Shown here: positions 24,990 to 34,216 of the stretch, one piece after another | Layout of the letters: each line of letters opens with the position of its first letter | Position numbering within the stretch: the first letter of the stretch is position 1 | NCBI GenBank assembly: GCA_965140555.1 | Contig: OZ223259.1 | Span: forward strand, 1,550,001-1,614,000 | DNA from: UBA1351 sp965140555 | GTDB taxonomy: Bacteria; Bacillota; Clostridia; Lachnospirales; Vallitaleaceae | Length of the DNA stretch: 64,000 nucleotides | Direction: 5' to 3' | Notes under the pieces: generated by a model | What the model was told of the DNA's origin: nothing | Seen by the model: only the letters and a program-made list of their open reading frames with translations | Database searches by the model: none | Program-made: the position numbers and the translations under genes

Positions 24990-27833
24990 TTATTGTGATT
25001 CTACTGCCGGATACATTGGCTCAATCATATATTTTAATGAACCGTTATGCAAAAACATACGGCATTGATAAAACGTGGTGTTCAAGTCCACATAGCGATC
25101 GCTGACTTGATACCATAATCCACTAAGATCGATGTAGCGTACACCGTCTTTAAGGGTAACATCCGTTTCATATCCCCCTGCGTTTATATAAATAACCGTC
25201 TTTTCCGTCAATTCAACATAATCTGCTAGAAGTTTATGTACCAGCTTCCCTTCCTTATCATCCGCAAAACTTTTAATCGGACTCTTACTGCCGATAAACA
25301 CCAATGTATTCTCCTTTGTAGACCTCAGCATCTGGTCAACTTTAGCATATTGTGTATAATCTGTAGCTCTTAATCCACCTTCCGATGTGCCTAGTGTAAT
25401 AAACTTAACACCGTCCAGTACCTTTTCAGAATAGGCATCTTTCCATATTAAGTTAGGAACCGTCAATTCATTTTCATTGATATCCGTTGTTCCTGCCAGA
25501 ATACTAAAGTCCGCAGTATTCAAGGTATCATATACATTGGCCAAGATAACATTATCCAACAATCGATTTCTAAATGAGGTCGGCCCGAACAACATCACTT
25601 CTGTTGTATTTTTCGGTGCCGTTTGTACCATGAGCGGGTCACTTACAAAACTTTTTACATCAAATTTGAGATGACTCGTATCTAAACTTTGAGTTGCTGA
25701 CAAAGCATCAAAATAGATACGTCCACTGTAAGCGTCCTGACTATAGACAGCTACAACATATAATCGCTCCAGTTGAATCGGGTAACGAAGTCCATTCGGA
25801 ATCTCAGCACGTACTGTTTTCCAACCGGTCCAATCTATATTGTTGCTAAAGGTAATCGTATAGGCCTGTCCTGTTGCATCTACAACTTGACCCTTGAACA
25901 TATGGCCACTATTATCCCCATAAAGACTCAAACTCAAATTTTGTGTAGGCTCTTCTATATAGAAGTTATCCATCATCATATAAAAAGCTTGAGGATCCGG
26001 TGAACTTTGAAAACTATAATCAAATCGATAGGAACTATCTGTATCCGCCACTACATCATGCGCTACAGATAGTATCCCCTCAACTTTATCCTCCGGATAA
26101 GCGCGTTCTTTGTAGCTAACCTTTTCAAAACCAGGAACCGGTGCAACTTCATCCCCAACAGCTATATAGCCGCTAACTTTTCGGTCTCCCATAACTATGG
26201 TCACTTTAGTAATGCCGGATTTATCTCCTGCTTTGAACACACCGTCTTCAAAGGTTCCAAGGGTTGTATCTTCCAATTCATAGGATACATCTTTAGGATT
26301 AATATCTCCTTCGTATCCTGATGCATCAATGCCATTTATCGTGAACGATCCTGTTTCACCATGTCCTAATTTTAAAATTCTCGGCTCCATTTGCATATCA
26401 ATTGGAGCACTCAAGCTTTCTATAGTAACGCTAGCTGTTACCCCTTCATAGTAGCCTGTAATCGTAACGTCGCCCACATCTTCGGGATAGAAACGATTTG
26501 TTTCCCATCGACCTTTCATCCCGTCAACACTCCAGACGATTTTGCTCGGATCAATGGTAACCGGATTATAATTTTCATCGTATCCGATGATACTCAAATC
26601 AATTGGCATGTTTTTAAATACTTTGTCCGTTGATGCGTTAATTTCGATGCCCGCCACATCGCCGGGTTCTGACAAACTAACAAAACCGATACCATTCAGT
26701 ACTTTTCGTTGACCGCCATCAGAAGGTCTGTTCTGTACATCAACAGATTCATAGCCTAAATCTCTAGCAATAAGTGTAGAACTCCCTCCTCCATCTAATT
26801 GGATAGCATCGCTGACTCCATATTCAAGCAAGTAGCTCCCTACTTCTTTATTCGTCGCTCCGATACTGCTTCCTCTTCCGTCAACCACCATGGCAATAAG
26901 GTAACGACCATCCCCTGTGATTCCGACAGCCGTACGAGGTTGTCGTGTATTCTTAGATACAAAGTACCCATCTTCAACAATTTGGCCGTTTTGAAGGACC
27001 TTACCCGAACCACTGATTGCAAGCTTAAGACTATCTGTATCAATTGTAGAGCGCATATCAAATCCGACTGCCGTTCCCTGAGTGAAAAACGGAAGTTCCG
27101 GTTCTGCTAAAGATTCAGGTATTGCAATAATATACCCTTCTCCTTTTTTAGGTATCGTCACAACTTCTTTGGGTTTTGCAACGTGCTCCACTATGTCATT
27201 AACAATCACTAATTTATAATAATTCCCCATGCTTTCCAAGTGCTCACTTGTTGTCCCAAAATTAGAATTATATAAAACCGGTTTATTAGTCACTTTGAGT
27301 TTATTAATACCGTCTAGATATATATTATGCCCGTCCTTTGTCCCAAAGCTAATGGTCAAATCAAAAAAATCAAAGAAAATAGATCCGTCTTGATTTTGCA
27401 TTAAAGAGGCCACACCGTGCCCATATACATTGTATTCCTGACTGGCATAGGTAAAGTCATCATTGTCATAGACAATACCAATTGAGTCACTTTGATTCAC
27501 TGTCATATTGAAGAAAGATGCGTTCACTCCGGCAACCACTTGGTCTTCTTTTGCCTTTTCCACCAAACCTGTCATCGTATGTCTAAGACCAAATGTATCC
27601 ATATCTCGAAGAAGTGTCATAGCCACTTGCTCTTCTTCCATATCCATCTTAAGTACATGTATATCAATCCAGCCATTCTGAGTGAATTTGGACTTTTGTT
27701 CGTATACCAGACCTTTTGTAATTGTTTCTTTCGTTGTCGTTTCATAAATCAGGGTATTGGCCGCATCAATATATAGAACATTCAATTGAATGAACAAGAT
27801 CAAGGATAATACTCCCACTTTGATTCTACGCAT
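24990..27833 (-). CDS. Secreted phosphodiester glycosidase (NAGPA domain) with Ig-like modules
   Basis: A 947-residue exported protein with a signal peptide at about 1-25 (VGVLSLILFIQLNVLYIDAA). Residues about 80-385 form a NAGPA/exopolysaccharide phosphodiester glycosidase domain with VAGVNASFFNM, RQPRTAVGI, VVDGRG and AIQLDGGGSSTLIA. Bacterial Ig-like repeats follow (about 395-560), then a beta-rich jelly-roll-like region (about 570-730) and a ~200-residue C-terminal domain I do not recognise. GAGGTGG precedes the ATG at 27833. It is the first gene of the polymer operon and may trim or modify phosphodiester-linked wall polysaccharide outside the cell. Confidence 0.88.
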   Translation of the reverse strand: MRRIKVGVLSLILFIQLNVLYIDAANTLIYETTTKETITKGLVYEQKSKFTQNGWIDIHVLKMDMEEEQVAMTLLRDMDTFGLRHTMTGLVEKAKEDQVVAGVNASFFNMTVNQSDSIGIVYDNDDFTYASQEYNVYGHGVASLMQNQDGSIFFDFFDLTISFGTKDGHNIYLDGINKLKVTNKPVLYNSNFGTTSEHLESMGNYYKLVIVNDIVEHVAKPKEVVTIPKKGEGYIIAIPESLAEPELPFFTQGTAVGFDMRSTIDTDSLKLAISGSGKVLQNGQIVEDGYFVSKNTRQPRTAVGITGDGRYLIAMVVDGRGSSIGATNKEVGSYLLEYGVSDAIQLDGGGSSTLIARDLGYESVDVQNRPSDGGQRKVLNGIGFVSLSEPGDVAGIEINASTDKVFKNMPIDLSIIGYDENYNPVTIDPSKIVWSVDGMKGRWETNRFYPEDVGDVTITGYYEGVTASVTIESLSAPIDMQMEPRILKLGHGETGSFTINGIDASGYEGDINPKDVSYELEDTTLGTFEDGVFKAGDKSGITKVTIVMGDRKVSGYIAVGDEVAPVPGFEKVSYKERAYPEDKVEGILSVAHDVVADTDSSYRFDYSFQSSPDPQAFYMMMDNFYIEEPTQNLSLSLYGDNSGHMFKGQVVDATGQAYTITFSNNIDWTGWKTVRAEIPNGLRYPIQLERLYVVAVYSQDAYSGRIYFDALSATQSLDTSHLKFDVKSFVSDPLMVQTAPKNTTEVMLFGPTSFRNRLLDNVILANVYDTLNTADFSILAGTTDINENELTVPNLIWKDAYSEKVLDGVKFITLGTSEGGLRATDYTQYAKVDQMLRSTKENTLVFIGSKSPIKSFADDKEGKLVHKLLADYVELTEKTVIYINAGGYETDVTLKDGVRYIDLSGLWYQVSDRYVDLNTTFYQCRMFLHNGSLKYMIEPMYPAVESQ

Positions 27834-27977
27834 GTTCCACCTCAATTTTCCTATCGTCATCATCATAGTATTGTTTACATGTATAGCTATTATACACCAT
27901 ACCTATAAATTATATCGTAACCACTAAAAATATCAAGCAAACAAAACATTAAAAATTCCTGTCACTTTACCGCAATC

Positions 27978-28006
27978 TTGACTTCAAACTAGAAATACTG
28001 TATAAT
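27978..28006 (+). promoter_or_regulatory. Sigma-A promoter of the ribU leader
   Basis: TTGACT (27978-27983) and TATAAT (28001-28006) with a 17-base spacer lie about 20 bases before the FMN aptamer. Confidence 0.85.
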
Positions 28007-28025
28007 ATTAACGAACTACATATGA

Positions 28026-28134
28026 ATGCTTCGGGGCAGGGTGAAATTCCCGACCGGCGGTTATAGTCCGCGAGCCGAAAGGTTGACTTGGTGTAATTCC
28101 AAGACCGACAGTAAAGTCTGGATGGAAGAAGATA
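28026..28134 (+). ncRNA. FMN riboswitch (RFN element)
   Basis: Canonical RFN blocks occur in order: TTCGGGGCAGGGTGAAATTC, CCGACCGGCGG, AGTCCGCGAG, TTGGTGTAATTCC, AAGACCGACAGT and AAAGTCTGGATG followed by GAAGAAGA. It precedes the riboflavin transporter gene ribU, so FMN should repress uptake. Confidence 0.97.
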
Positions 28135-28190
28135 TTCAATATTTTTTGAAATAGTTTTGTTATTCTTTTCACTTAATTTATTGAACGCAC

Positions 28191-28218
28191 GCCTCGATGA
28201 ATCTCATCGGGGCTTTTT
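28191..28218 (+). terminator. FMN riboswitch terminator
   Basis: GCCTCGATGA and TCATCGGGGC form a 10-bp stem with a 3-base loop and a T-run. It lies between the aptamer and ribU, as expected for FMN-dependent premature termination. Confidence 0.88.
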
Positions 28219-28313
28219 ATGCGCCAGGAAGCTCATACTCTATGGTAATAGACATTGAGCTGATTCCTTCGGACATTCATAACATAATCACACTATGAAT
28301 AGGAGATGTTATC

Positions 28314-28868
28314 ATGAACATTGTCACACGTAACAAAACACTTTTCCTCGTCCGTATTGCCGTCTTTGGTGCTCTTGCCTTTTTGGTTATGCTCATGGAA
28401 TTTTATATCGGATTTACCGAGTACCTTAAACTCGATTTTTCCGATATCATTGCTATGATTGGAGGGATCACTATGGGACCCCTTGCTGCCGTTGGCATAC
28501 AGTTAATCAAAAACCTTCTAAAGGCCCTCCTTTTTAGTCAAACTGGTGGGATTGGAGAATTAGCCAATTTGTTTGTCGGAATTGCCTTTGTTGTCCCTGC
28601 AACGCTTATCTATCATCATTCTCGCAGCAATAAAAATCTGCTCATTGGGATGATTGTCGGATCATTCTGCATGGTGACCATCGCTTGTCTTGCCAATTAT
28701 TTTGTACTTCTTCCCCTATATTTCGGAAACTCTATGGATGCAGGGGCCAAATTGATTGCACTAAAAACAATCTTTATACCTTTTAATATTGTAAAAGGTA
28801 TTATTGTTACCTTTTTGACTTTTATTGTCCACTTGAGTATGAAACCACTATATCGCTATTTCGTCTAA
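28314..28868 (+). CDS. ribU: Riboflavin ECF transporter substrate-binding subunit
   Basis: A 184-residue membrane protein with about six hydrophobic helices and the RibU-like segments YLKLDFSDIIAMIGGITMGP and IQLIKNLLKAL. It binds riboflavin and works with the shared energising module EcfT/EcfA, which is not in this window. The FMN riboswitch directly upstream supports the assignment strongly. It has its own promoter, and a terminator follows. Confidence 0.95.
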   Translation: MNIVTRNKTLFLVRIAVFGALAFLVMLMEFYIGFTEYLKLDFSDIIAMIGGITMGPLAAVGIQLIKNLLKALLFSQTGGIGELANLFVGIAFVVPATLIYHHSRSNKNLLIGMIVGSFCMVTIACLANYFVLLPLYFGNSMDAGAKLIALKTIFIPFNIVKGIIVTFLTFIVHLSMKPLYRYFV

Positions 28869-28919
28869 AAATATCTGACACCCTATAGCCGCACACTAAA
28901 TCTATAGGCAGTCATATAG

Positions 28920-28973
28920 GTTCATAAACTATTTATTGTGTCTCAACTGTAAATAGTTTATGAACTTTTTTTT
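28920..28973 (+). terminator. Terminator after ribU
   Basis: GTTCATAAACTATTTA and its exact complement make a 16-bp stem with a 14-base loop followed by eight T. Confidence 0.92.
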
Positions 28974-29127
28974 ATTCTACGTTTTTTCATTTATCTAAAA
29001 TAAGATTGTGCTATAATAGTGTAATGGTGGAACCCCTTTTCTATTTTATAGACTTCTAGTTTATCACGTTAAATCCTAAAGGTGATCTGCTCCGAAACAC
29101 AAGTATAGCAAAAACGAGGTTGGTTAT

Positions 29128-30207
29128 ATGGGAAATAAGGAAAAAAAACGTATTGGTGTAAGTCATTTGATTCCCGGTATGATTCTTGCTGAAGACATCT
29201 ATACGCCAAAAGGACTCATGCTTATACCGGAAAATACAACGATTGATGAAAAACACATTTTTAGAATCCGACTCTATCAAATTCATGCTGTTTCTATTTT
29301 CCCTGAAACAGATTTGGAAGAAGTTTATACGGCACCCGTATCCAAACCTGAATTTACTGTCACTAAAAGCTTTACCGAATTTAGGGAACGATACAAAACT
29401 CAACAACAGGAAACTGAAAAAGTCCTAAATGCCATTCTTGAGGGGAAAGAAATCCAAGAAGAAAAACTTCTGGATGTTCCCATGGCACTTATAGAATCGT
29501 TACGTAACAAGAGTGAACTCTTCCACTATTTACATCATCTCAAAAACAATTCCGAATACAATTATACCCATTCTCTAAATGTTGCCGTATTGGCCAATAT
29601 ATTTGCTCAATGGTTAAAACTCAGTGCCGAAGAAGTCAAAGACTTAACCCTGGCGGGGCTACTTCATGACATCGGCAAGATTCGAATCGACCCCAATCTT
29701 TTAAACAAGCCGGGCAAATTAACACCGGAGGAATTTAATCAGATAAAGCTACATACCACCTTCGGCTATGAGTCCGTTCAGTTACAAGATATCAATAATG
29801 ATGTTAAGAACGCGGTTCTCCTTCATCATGAAAAAATAGACGGTTCCGGCTATCCTCTGGGATTAAAGGATGATCAAATACCTTTATATGCCAAAATTAT
29901 ATGCATCATAGATATTTATGATGCGATGACTAGTGAACGCAGTTACCATAGTAAATTCTCACCCTTTAAAGTCATTCGCATGTTTGAGGAAGAGTCCTAT
30001 GGGATTCTGGATACCAAATTACTTTTTGTATTTTTGGAGAATATTGCTCATAATTACCTTGGAAAAGATGTCTTATTATCCACAGGAGAAAGGGGACGTA
30101 TCGTGTTTATCCACAATCAGTCCCCCTCTAGGCCTATTATCCAAGTCAATGAGAACATGATTGATCTTATGACTCAGCCCTCTATTGATATTGAAGCTAT
30201 TTTGTAA
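29128..30207 (+). CDS. HD-GYP domain c-di-GMP phosphodiesterase
   Basis: A 359-residue cytosolic protein. An N-terminal region of about 120 residues has an unassigned fold. The HD-GYP domain (about 130-310) carries H148, H180-D181 in LLHDIGK, H209, H233-H234 and the loop HHEKIDGSGYP (GYP 241-243). These are the metal ligands and signature of phosphodiesterases that hydrolyse c-di-GMP to pGpG or GMP. Its stop lies only three bases from the stop of the converging glycosyltransferase, with no terminator between, so the transcripts should overlap. Confidence 0.93.
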   Translation: MGNKEKKRIGVSHLIPGMILAEDIYTPKGLMLIPENTTIDEKHIFRIRLYQIHAVSIFPETDLEEVYTAPVSKPEFTVTKSFTEFRERYKTQQQETEKVLNAILEGKEIQEEKLLDVPMALIESLRNKSELFHYLHHLKNNSEYNYTHSLNVAVLANIFAQWLKLSAEEVKDLTLAGLLHDIGKIRIDPNLLNKPGKLTPEEFNQIKLHTTFGYESVQLQDINNDVKNAVLLHHEKIDGSGYPLGLKDDQIPLYAKIICIIDIYDAMTSERSYHSKFSPFKVIRMFEEESYGILDTKLLFVFLENIAHNYLGKDVLLSTGERGRIVFIHNQSPSRPIIQVNENMIDLMTQPSIDIEAIL

Positions 30208-30210
30208 TTA

Positions 30211-31326
30211 CTATCGATTTTTTGATTCATTCTTAATAATTGTACGATATATTCTTTGATGTTCTTTGGACATCGCTTTTGCAGAGAAGCGATGTTCAAT
30301 TTTATGTCTAAACGCTGTTCCCAACTGAGCCAAATCAACGTCTAAATCTATAATCTCCATCATAATCTCCGCTAATTGGTCGGAAGCTTCAACCTCAAAA
30401 AGATATCCATCTTTTTCATCTTCAATCATCTCTACTATCCCTCCTGCTTTGGAGGCTACAGTAGCAATACCTCTTACACCACTTTCCAATAACACATAGG
30501 GAAACCCTTCCGTTAAAGAGGGTAATATATTAACATCAATATCCTCATAAAATCCATCCACATCACGAATAAACCCCAAAAATTCTACATAATTGTGCAG
30601 ATGATGTTCCTCTACAAATTGGTTTAATTTACGTGTGTACCCTAAATCCCCATGTCCGGCAATACGAACTTTAGGGTGATATCCTTGGCTTACACATATA
30701 CGCACTGCTTCTAATAAAATATGAACCCCTTTAATAGGAACTAATCGAGTTACGCAACCAAAAACAATGCCTTCCTTAGCCAATTTTTCTTTGGAATAAT
30801 ACTTAATCCAATGGTCTGTATCGATTCCATTATAAATTGTAAAGATTCGAGATGCATCATAACCGTCTTTCTTTAACATATCTTCAAAAATATGAGTCAC
30901 TGCTAAGTAGTAATCCATTCCCTTAAGGCTCATACGATTGAGCGGTGTGAACAATAACTTTTTATATATATTATTATCAAAATCCAATCGATAATCGCTA
31001 TGAACTGTCGTTATAATCGGAATGCTAATCTTAGAACGCAAAAAAATACTGATAAAATTTGCACGGGCACCATGACAGTGCAAAATATCGAAACCGCCCT
31101 TATTCAAACGTTCTGCAATTTGAGAGATCACGCTCCAATCAAAACGCGTTTTCTGATTCTGAACTGTCGCATTTATACCTAATTCGAGAGCTTCTTTATA
31201 AAAGTCACCTTCTGACAGGCATACTAATTCTATCGATATTTCTTTTTGTAATTCCTGAAGCAGTGTGAAGATATGCGTCTTTGCTCCTCCGCTGTCCCCA
31301 CCACTTATTAAATGCATCACCCGCAT
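30211..31326 (-). CDS. Glycosyltransferase family 4 protein
   Basis: A 371-residue GT-B enzyme starting MRVMHLISGGDSGGAKTH. The donor domain contains FGCVTRLVPIKGVHILLEA and DVNILPSLTEGFPYVLLESG, the E-G-F-x4-L-E signature of GT4. It is separate from the polymer operon and follows glpK by about 75 bases on the same strand. The ATG at 31326 has AAAGGA upstream; the GTG at 31341 has none as good. Sugar and acceptor are unknown. Confidence 0.88.
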   Translation of the reverse strand: MRVMHLISGGDSGGAKTHIFTLLQELQKEISIELVCLSEGDFYKEALELGINATVQNQKTRFDWSVISQIAERLNKGGFDILHCHGARANFISIFLRSKISIPIITTVHSDYRLDFDNNIYKKLLFTPLNRMSLKGMDYYLAVTHIFEDMLKKDGYDASRIFTIYNGIDTDHWIKYYSKEKLAKEGIVFGCVTRLVPIKGVHILLEAVRICVSQGYHPKVRIAGHGDLGYTRKLNQFVEEHHLHNYVEFLGFIRDVDGFYEDIDVNILPSLTEGFPYVLLESGVRGIATVASKAGGIVEMIEDEKDGYLFEVEASDQLAEIMMEIIDLDVDLAQLGTAFRHKIEHRFSAKAMSKEHQRIYRTIIKNESKNR

Positions 31327-31401
31327 AACGAATCCTTTCACGCCCTGTTGGCTCTAATGTCATTTCATTATAACGAAGTTGACTAAGTGTGTCAAACATC
31401 C

Positions 31402-32913
31402 TTATTCCTTATTCTCATCTGTTGTCATGGCCCGTTTAACGGCGCCTTTCCAACCCTTATATAACTGTTGTCTCTTATCGGATTCCATCGTTGGTTCAAA
31501 CACCGTTAGTTTATTCGCATTCTCACGAATAGTCTCTTTATTCTCCCAAAATCCAACGGCAAGTCCTGCCAAGTAAGCAGCTCCCAAAGCCGTCGTTTCA
31601 ATAATTTCAGGTCGTTCCACAGGCACTCCTTGAATGTCCGCTTGAAATTGCATCAAAAAGTTATTTGCACTGGCTCCGCCATCAACCCGTAGGCGTTTAA
31701 GTTCAATTCCCGAATCCAATACCATAGAATCAACAACATCTCTTGATTGATATGCTATCGACTCCAATGTGGCTCGAATGACATGATCCTTATTGGTTCC
31801 TCTTGTAAGACCGACTAGAATACCTCTAGCATCCATATCCCAGTAGGGAGCTCCTAACCCCGAAAAAGCGGGGACAAGATAAACACCTTCTGTAGATGTT
31901 ACTTTCTCAGCAAAATAGGCGCTCTCATCTGCCGAATAAATAAGTCGCATCTCATCACGAAGCCATTGAATCGCTGCCCCTGCAATAAAAATACTCCCTT
32001 CAAGGGCATAATCAACGGATCCGTCTATTCCCCAAGCAATCGTAGTCAACAAACCATGTTCCGATTGAATCGGCTTCTCTCCTGTATTCATAAGTATAAA
32101 ACTACCGGTTCCATAGGTGTTCTTTGCCATTCCAGGTGTAAAACAACATTGTCCAAAAAGTGCCGCTTGTTGATCCCCTGCCGCTCCTGCAATCGGAATG
32201 GACGCTCCACCAAAGGTTTTAGCATGCGTATATCCATATATTTCGGATGACATTTTGACTTCCGGCATCATTTCCCTGGGAATATCAAAATACTCTAAAA
32301 GTGCATCATCCCAGTCCAAGGTATGTATATTGAAAAGCATTGTCCTTGATGCATTCGTATATTCCGTCACATGTTGTTCCCTTGTCAAATTCCAAATCAA
32401 CCAAGAATCCATGGTACCAAAAAGCAATTCGCCTCTTTTGGCACGCTCACGACTTCCTTCCACATGATCCAATATCCATTTTACCTTTGTTCCGCTAAAA
32501 TAAGGATCTATGATCAATCCGGTTGTCTTCTTTACATAGTCACTCCACCCTTCTTTTTTCATTTGTTGACAGATATCTGTCGTTTGTCTGGATTGCCAAA
32601 CGATGGCATTATAAATCGGCTTCCCCGTCTCCTTCTCCCAAACAACTGCTGTCTCTCGTTGATTTGTAATACCGATTCCGGCTATCTCTTCTGCATGAAT
32701 ATTACTCGTTCCAAGAACTTCCCGAATAACACCACTTTGAATCCCCCATATCTCCATAGCATCGTGTTCTACCCAACCGGGCTCCGGATAGTATTGATTG
32801 AATTCCTTTTGAGCCACACCATGCATCTTGCCATATTTATCAAAAAGTATTGCTCGACAACTTGTTGTTCCTTGATCAATAGCTAAAATATACTTACCTA
32901 CTTCATTCTCCAT
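31402..32913 (-). CDS. glpK: Glycerol kinase
   Basis: Phosphorylates glycerol to glycerol-3-phosphate with ATP. The 503-residue protein is full length and shows the FGGY fold: YILAIDQGTTSCRAILFD at the N-terminus, PEPGWVEHDAMEIW, TNQRET, GAAGDQQAALFGQ and VDGGASANNFLMQF. No glpF or glpD is adjacent. A glycosyltransferase follows on the same strand; functional linkage is not evident. Confidence 0.97.
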   Translation of the reverse strand: MENEVGKYILAIDQGTTSCRAILFDKYGKMHGVAQKEFNQYYPEPGWVEHDAMEIWGIQSGVIREVLGTSNIHAEEIAGIGITNQRETAVVWEKETGKPIYNAIVWQSRQTTDICQQMKKEGWSDYVKKTTGLIIDPYFSGTKVKWILDHVEGSRERAKRGELLFGTMDSWLIWNLTREQHVTEYTNASRTMLFNIHTLDWDDALLEYFDIPREMMPEVKMSSEIYGYTHAKTFGGASIPIAGAAGDQQAALFGQCCFTPGMAKNTYGTGSFILMNTGEKPIQSEHGLLTTIAWGIDGSVDYALEGSIFIAGAAIQWLRDEMRLIYSADESAYFAEKVTSTEGVYLVPAFSGLGAPYWDMDARGILVGLTRGTNKDHVIRATLESIAYQSRDVVDSMVLDSGIELKRLRVDGGASANNFLMQFQADIQGVPVERPEIIETTALGAAYLAGLAVGFWENKETIRENANKLTVFEPTMESDKRQQLYKGWKGAVKRAMTTDENKE

Positions 32914-33052
32914 CGTAACACCCCTTGCCTAATTGTTTTATCTCTATTCATCATACCATTTTTATGTGTCTGTATCCACTCTCATTTTTATCATGACATT
33001 TCCCCTGTTTTCTGATAAAATAAGAACAATATATTAGAAATGGTGGTGCAAT

Positions 33053-34201
33053 ATGACAATTCAAGAAAAGGCATTAGAAATGCATGAAAAATGGCAAGGC
33101 AAACTGGAAATTTCCGCCAAATCCAAAGTAAGTAATCGCGAAGACTTATCTTTGGCTTATACTCCCGGAGTGGCAGAACCTTGCAGAAAAATTGCTGAAA
33201 ATGAAGATTTGGCTTATACCTATACAATGAAGGCAAATACTGTCGCTGTAATATCTGATGGTTCTGCTGTCCTTGGTTTGGGCAACATCGGCCCAAAAGC
33301 TGCTATGCCGGTTATGGAAGGCAAAGCGGTTCTCTTCAAAGAATTTGCCGGCGTCAATGCCATACCTCTATGCTTGGATACGCAAGATGTTGATGCTCTT
33401 GTTGAAACAATACGTCATCTCGCCCCAAGTTTTGGCGGTATCAATCTCGAGGACATTAGTGCACCTCGTTGTTTTGAAGTCGAACGTCGATTAAAAGAAT
33501 GTTTAGATATTCCTGTTTTTCATGATGACCAACATGGAACAGCCATTGTCGTTCTCGCCGGAATCCTGAACGCACTCAAACTCGTTAACAAAACCCTTGA
33601 ACATGCCAAAATTGTTATCAATGGATGTGGTTCTGCCGGAACTGCCATTGCCAAGCTTCTTCTTAATGCAGGTAATAAACATCTGGTCCTTGTTGACCGA
33701 GAGGGAATTATACATCCTGAAGAAAATTGGTTGAATTGGTCTCAGCAAGAACTTGCCAAAGAAACCAATCCTGACGGACTTCGAGGAACCCTTGCCGATG
33801 CTATGGTCGACGCAGATGTCTTTATCGGTGTATCTGCTCCCGGAATTGTTAGTGAAGACATGATTCGTTCCATGGCTGATGCTTCTATTGTCTTTGCTAT
33901 GGCCAATCCAACACCTGAAATTATGCCGGATATTGCCTTGGCTGCAGGTGCCAAAATTGTTGGAACAGGACGTTCTGACTTTCCTAACCAAGTGAACAAC
34001 GTCCTTGCTTTTCCTGGTATCTTTAAAGGTATTTTAGATGGTCGGGGGACTCAAATCACTGAGGATATGAAGCTAGCTTCAGCTCATGCCATTGCTTCCA
34101 TGGTCAGCGAGGACGAACTCTCTGATACGTATATCTTACCTGAACCTTTTAAACCCGGTATTGCTGATGCCGTAGCAAAAGCAGTCAAAAATTGTATTTA
34201 G
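33053..34201 (+). CDS. NAD(P)-dependent malic enzyme (oxaloacetate-decarboxylating)
   Basis: Converts malate to pyruvate and CO2. At 382 residues it is the short bacterial form without the phosphotransacetylase-like tail. Visible are LAYTPGVAEPC with the catalytic tyrosine, MEGKAVLFKEFAG with the catalytic lysine, HDDQHGTAIV with the metal-binding aspartates, and the Rossmann loop INGCGSAGTAIA. It has a GGTGG ribosome site and is followed 15 bases later by a radical SAM gene, a possible co-transcript. Confidence 0.94.
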   Translation: MTIQEKALEMHEKWQGKLEISAKSKVSNREDLSLAYTPGVAEPCRKIAENEDLAYTYTMKANTVAVISDGSAVLGLGNIGPKAAMPVMEGKAVLFKEFAGVNAIPLCLDTQDVDALVETIRHLAPSFGGINLEDISAPRCFEVERRLKECLDIPVFHDDQHGTAIVVLAGILNALKLVNKTLEHAKIVINGCGSAGTAIAKLLLNAGNKHLVLVDREGIIHPEENWLNWSQQELAKETNPDGLRGTLADAMVDADVFIGVSAPGIVSEDMIRSMADASIVFAMANPTPEIMPDIALAAGAKIVGTGRSDFPNQVNNVLAFPGIFKGILDGRGTQITEDMKLASAHAIASMVSEDELSDTYILPEPFKPGIADAVAKAVKNCI

Positions 34202-34216
34202 AAAGAAGCTATAAAC

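Noticed and set aside
31205..31399. 64-codon minus-strand frame just after glpK
   Set aside because: It overlaps the glycosyltransferase start by over 100 bases in another frame and shows no recognisable motif; probably a shadow.
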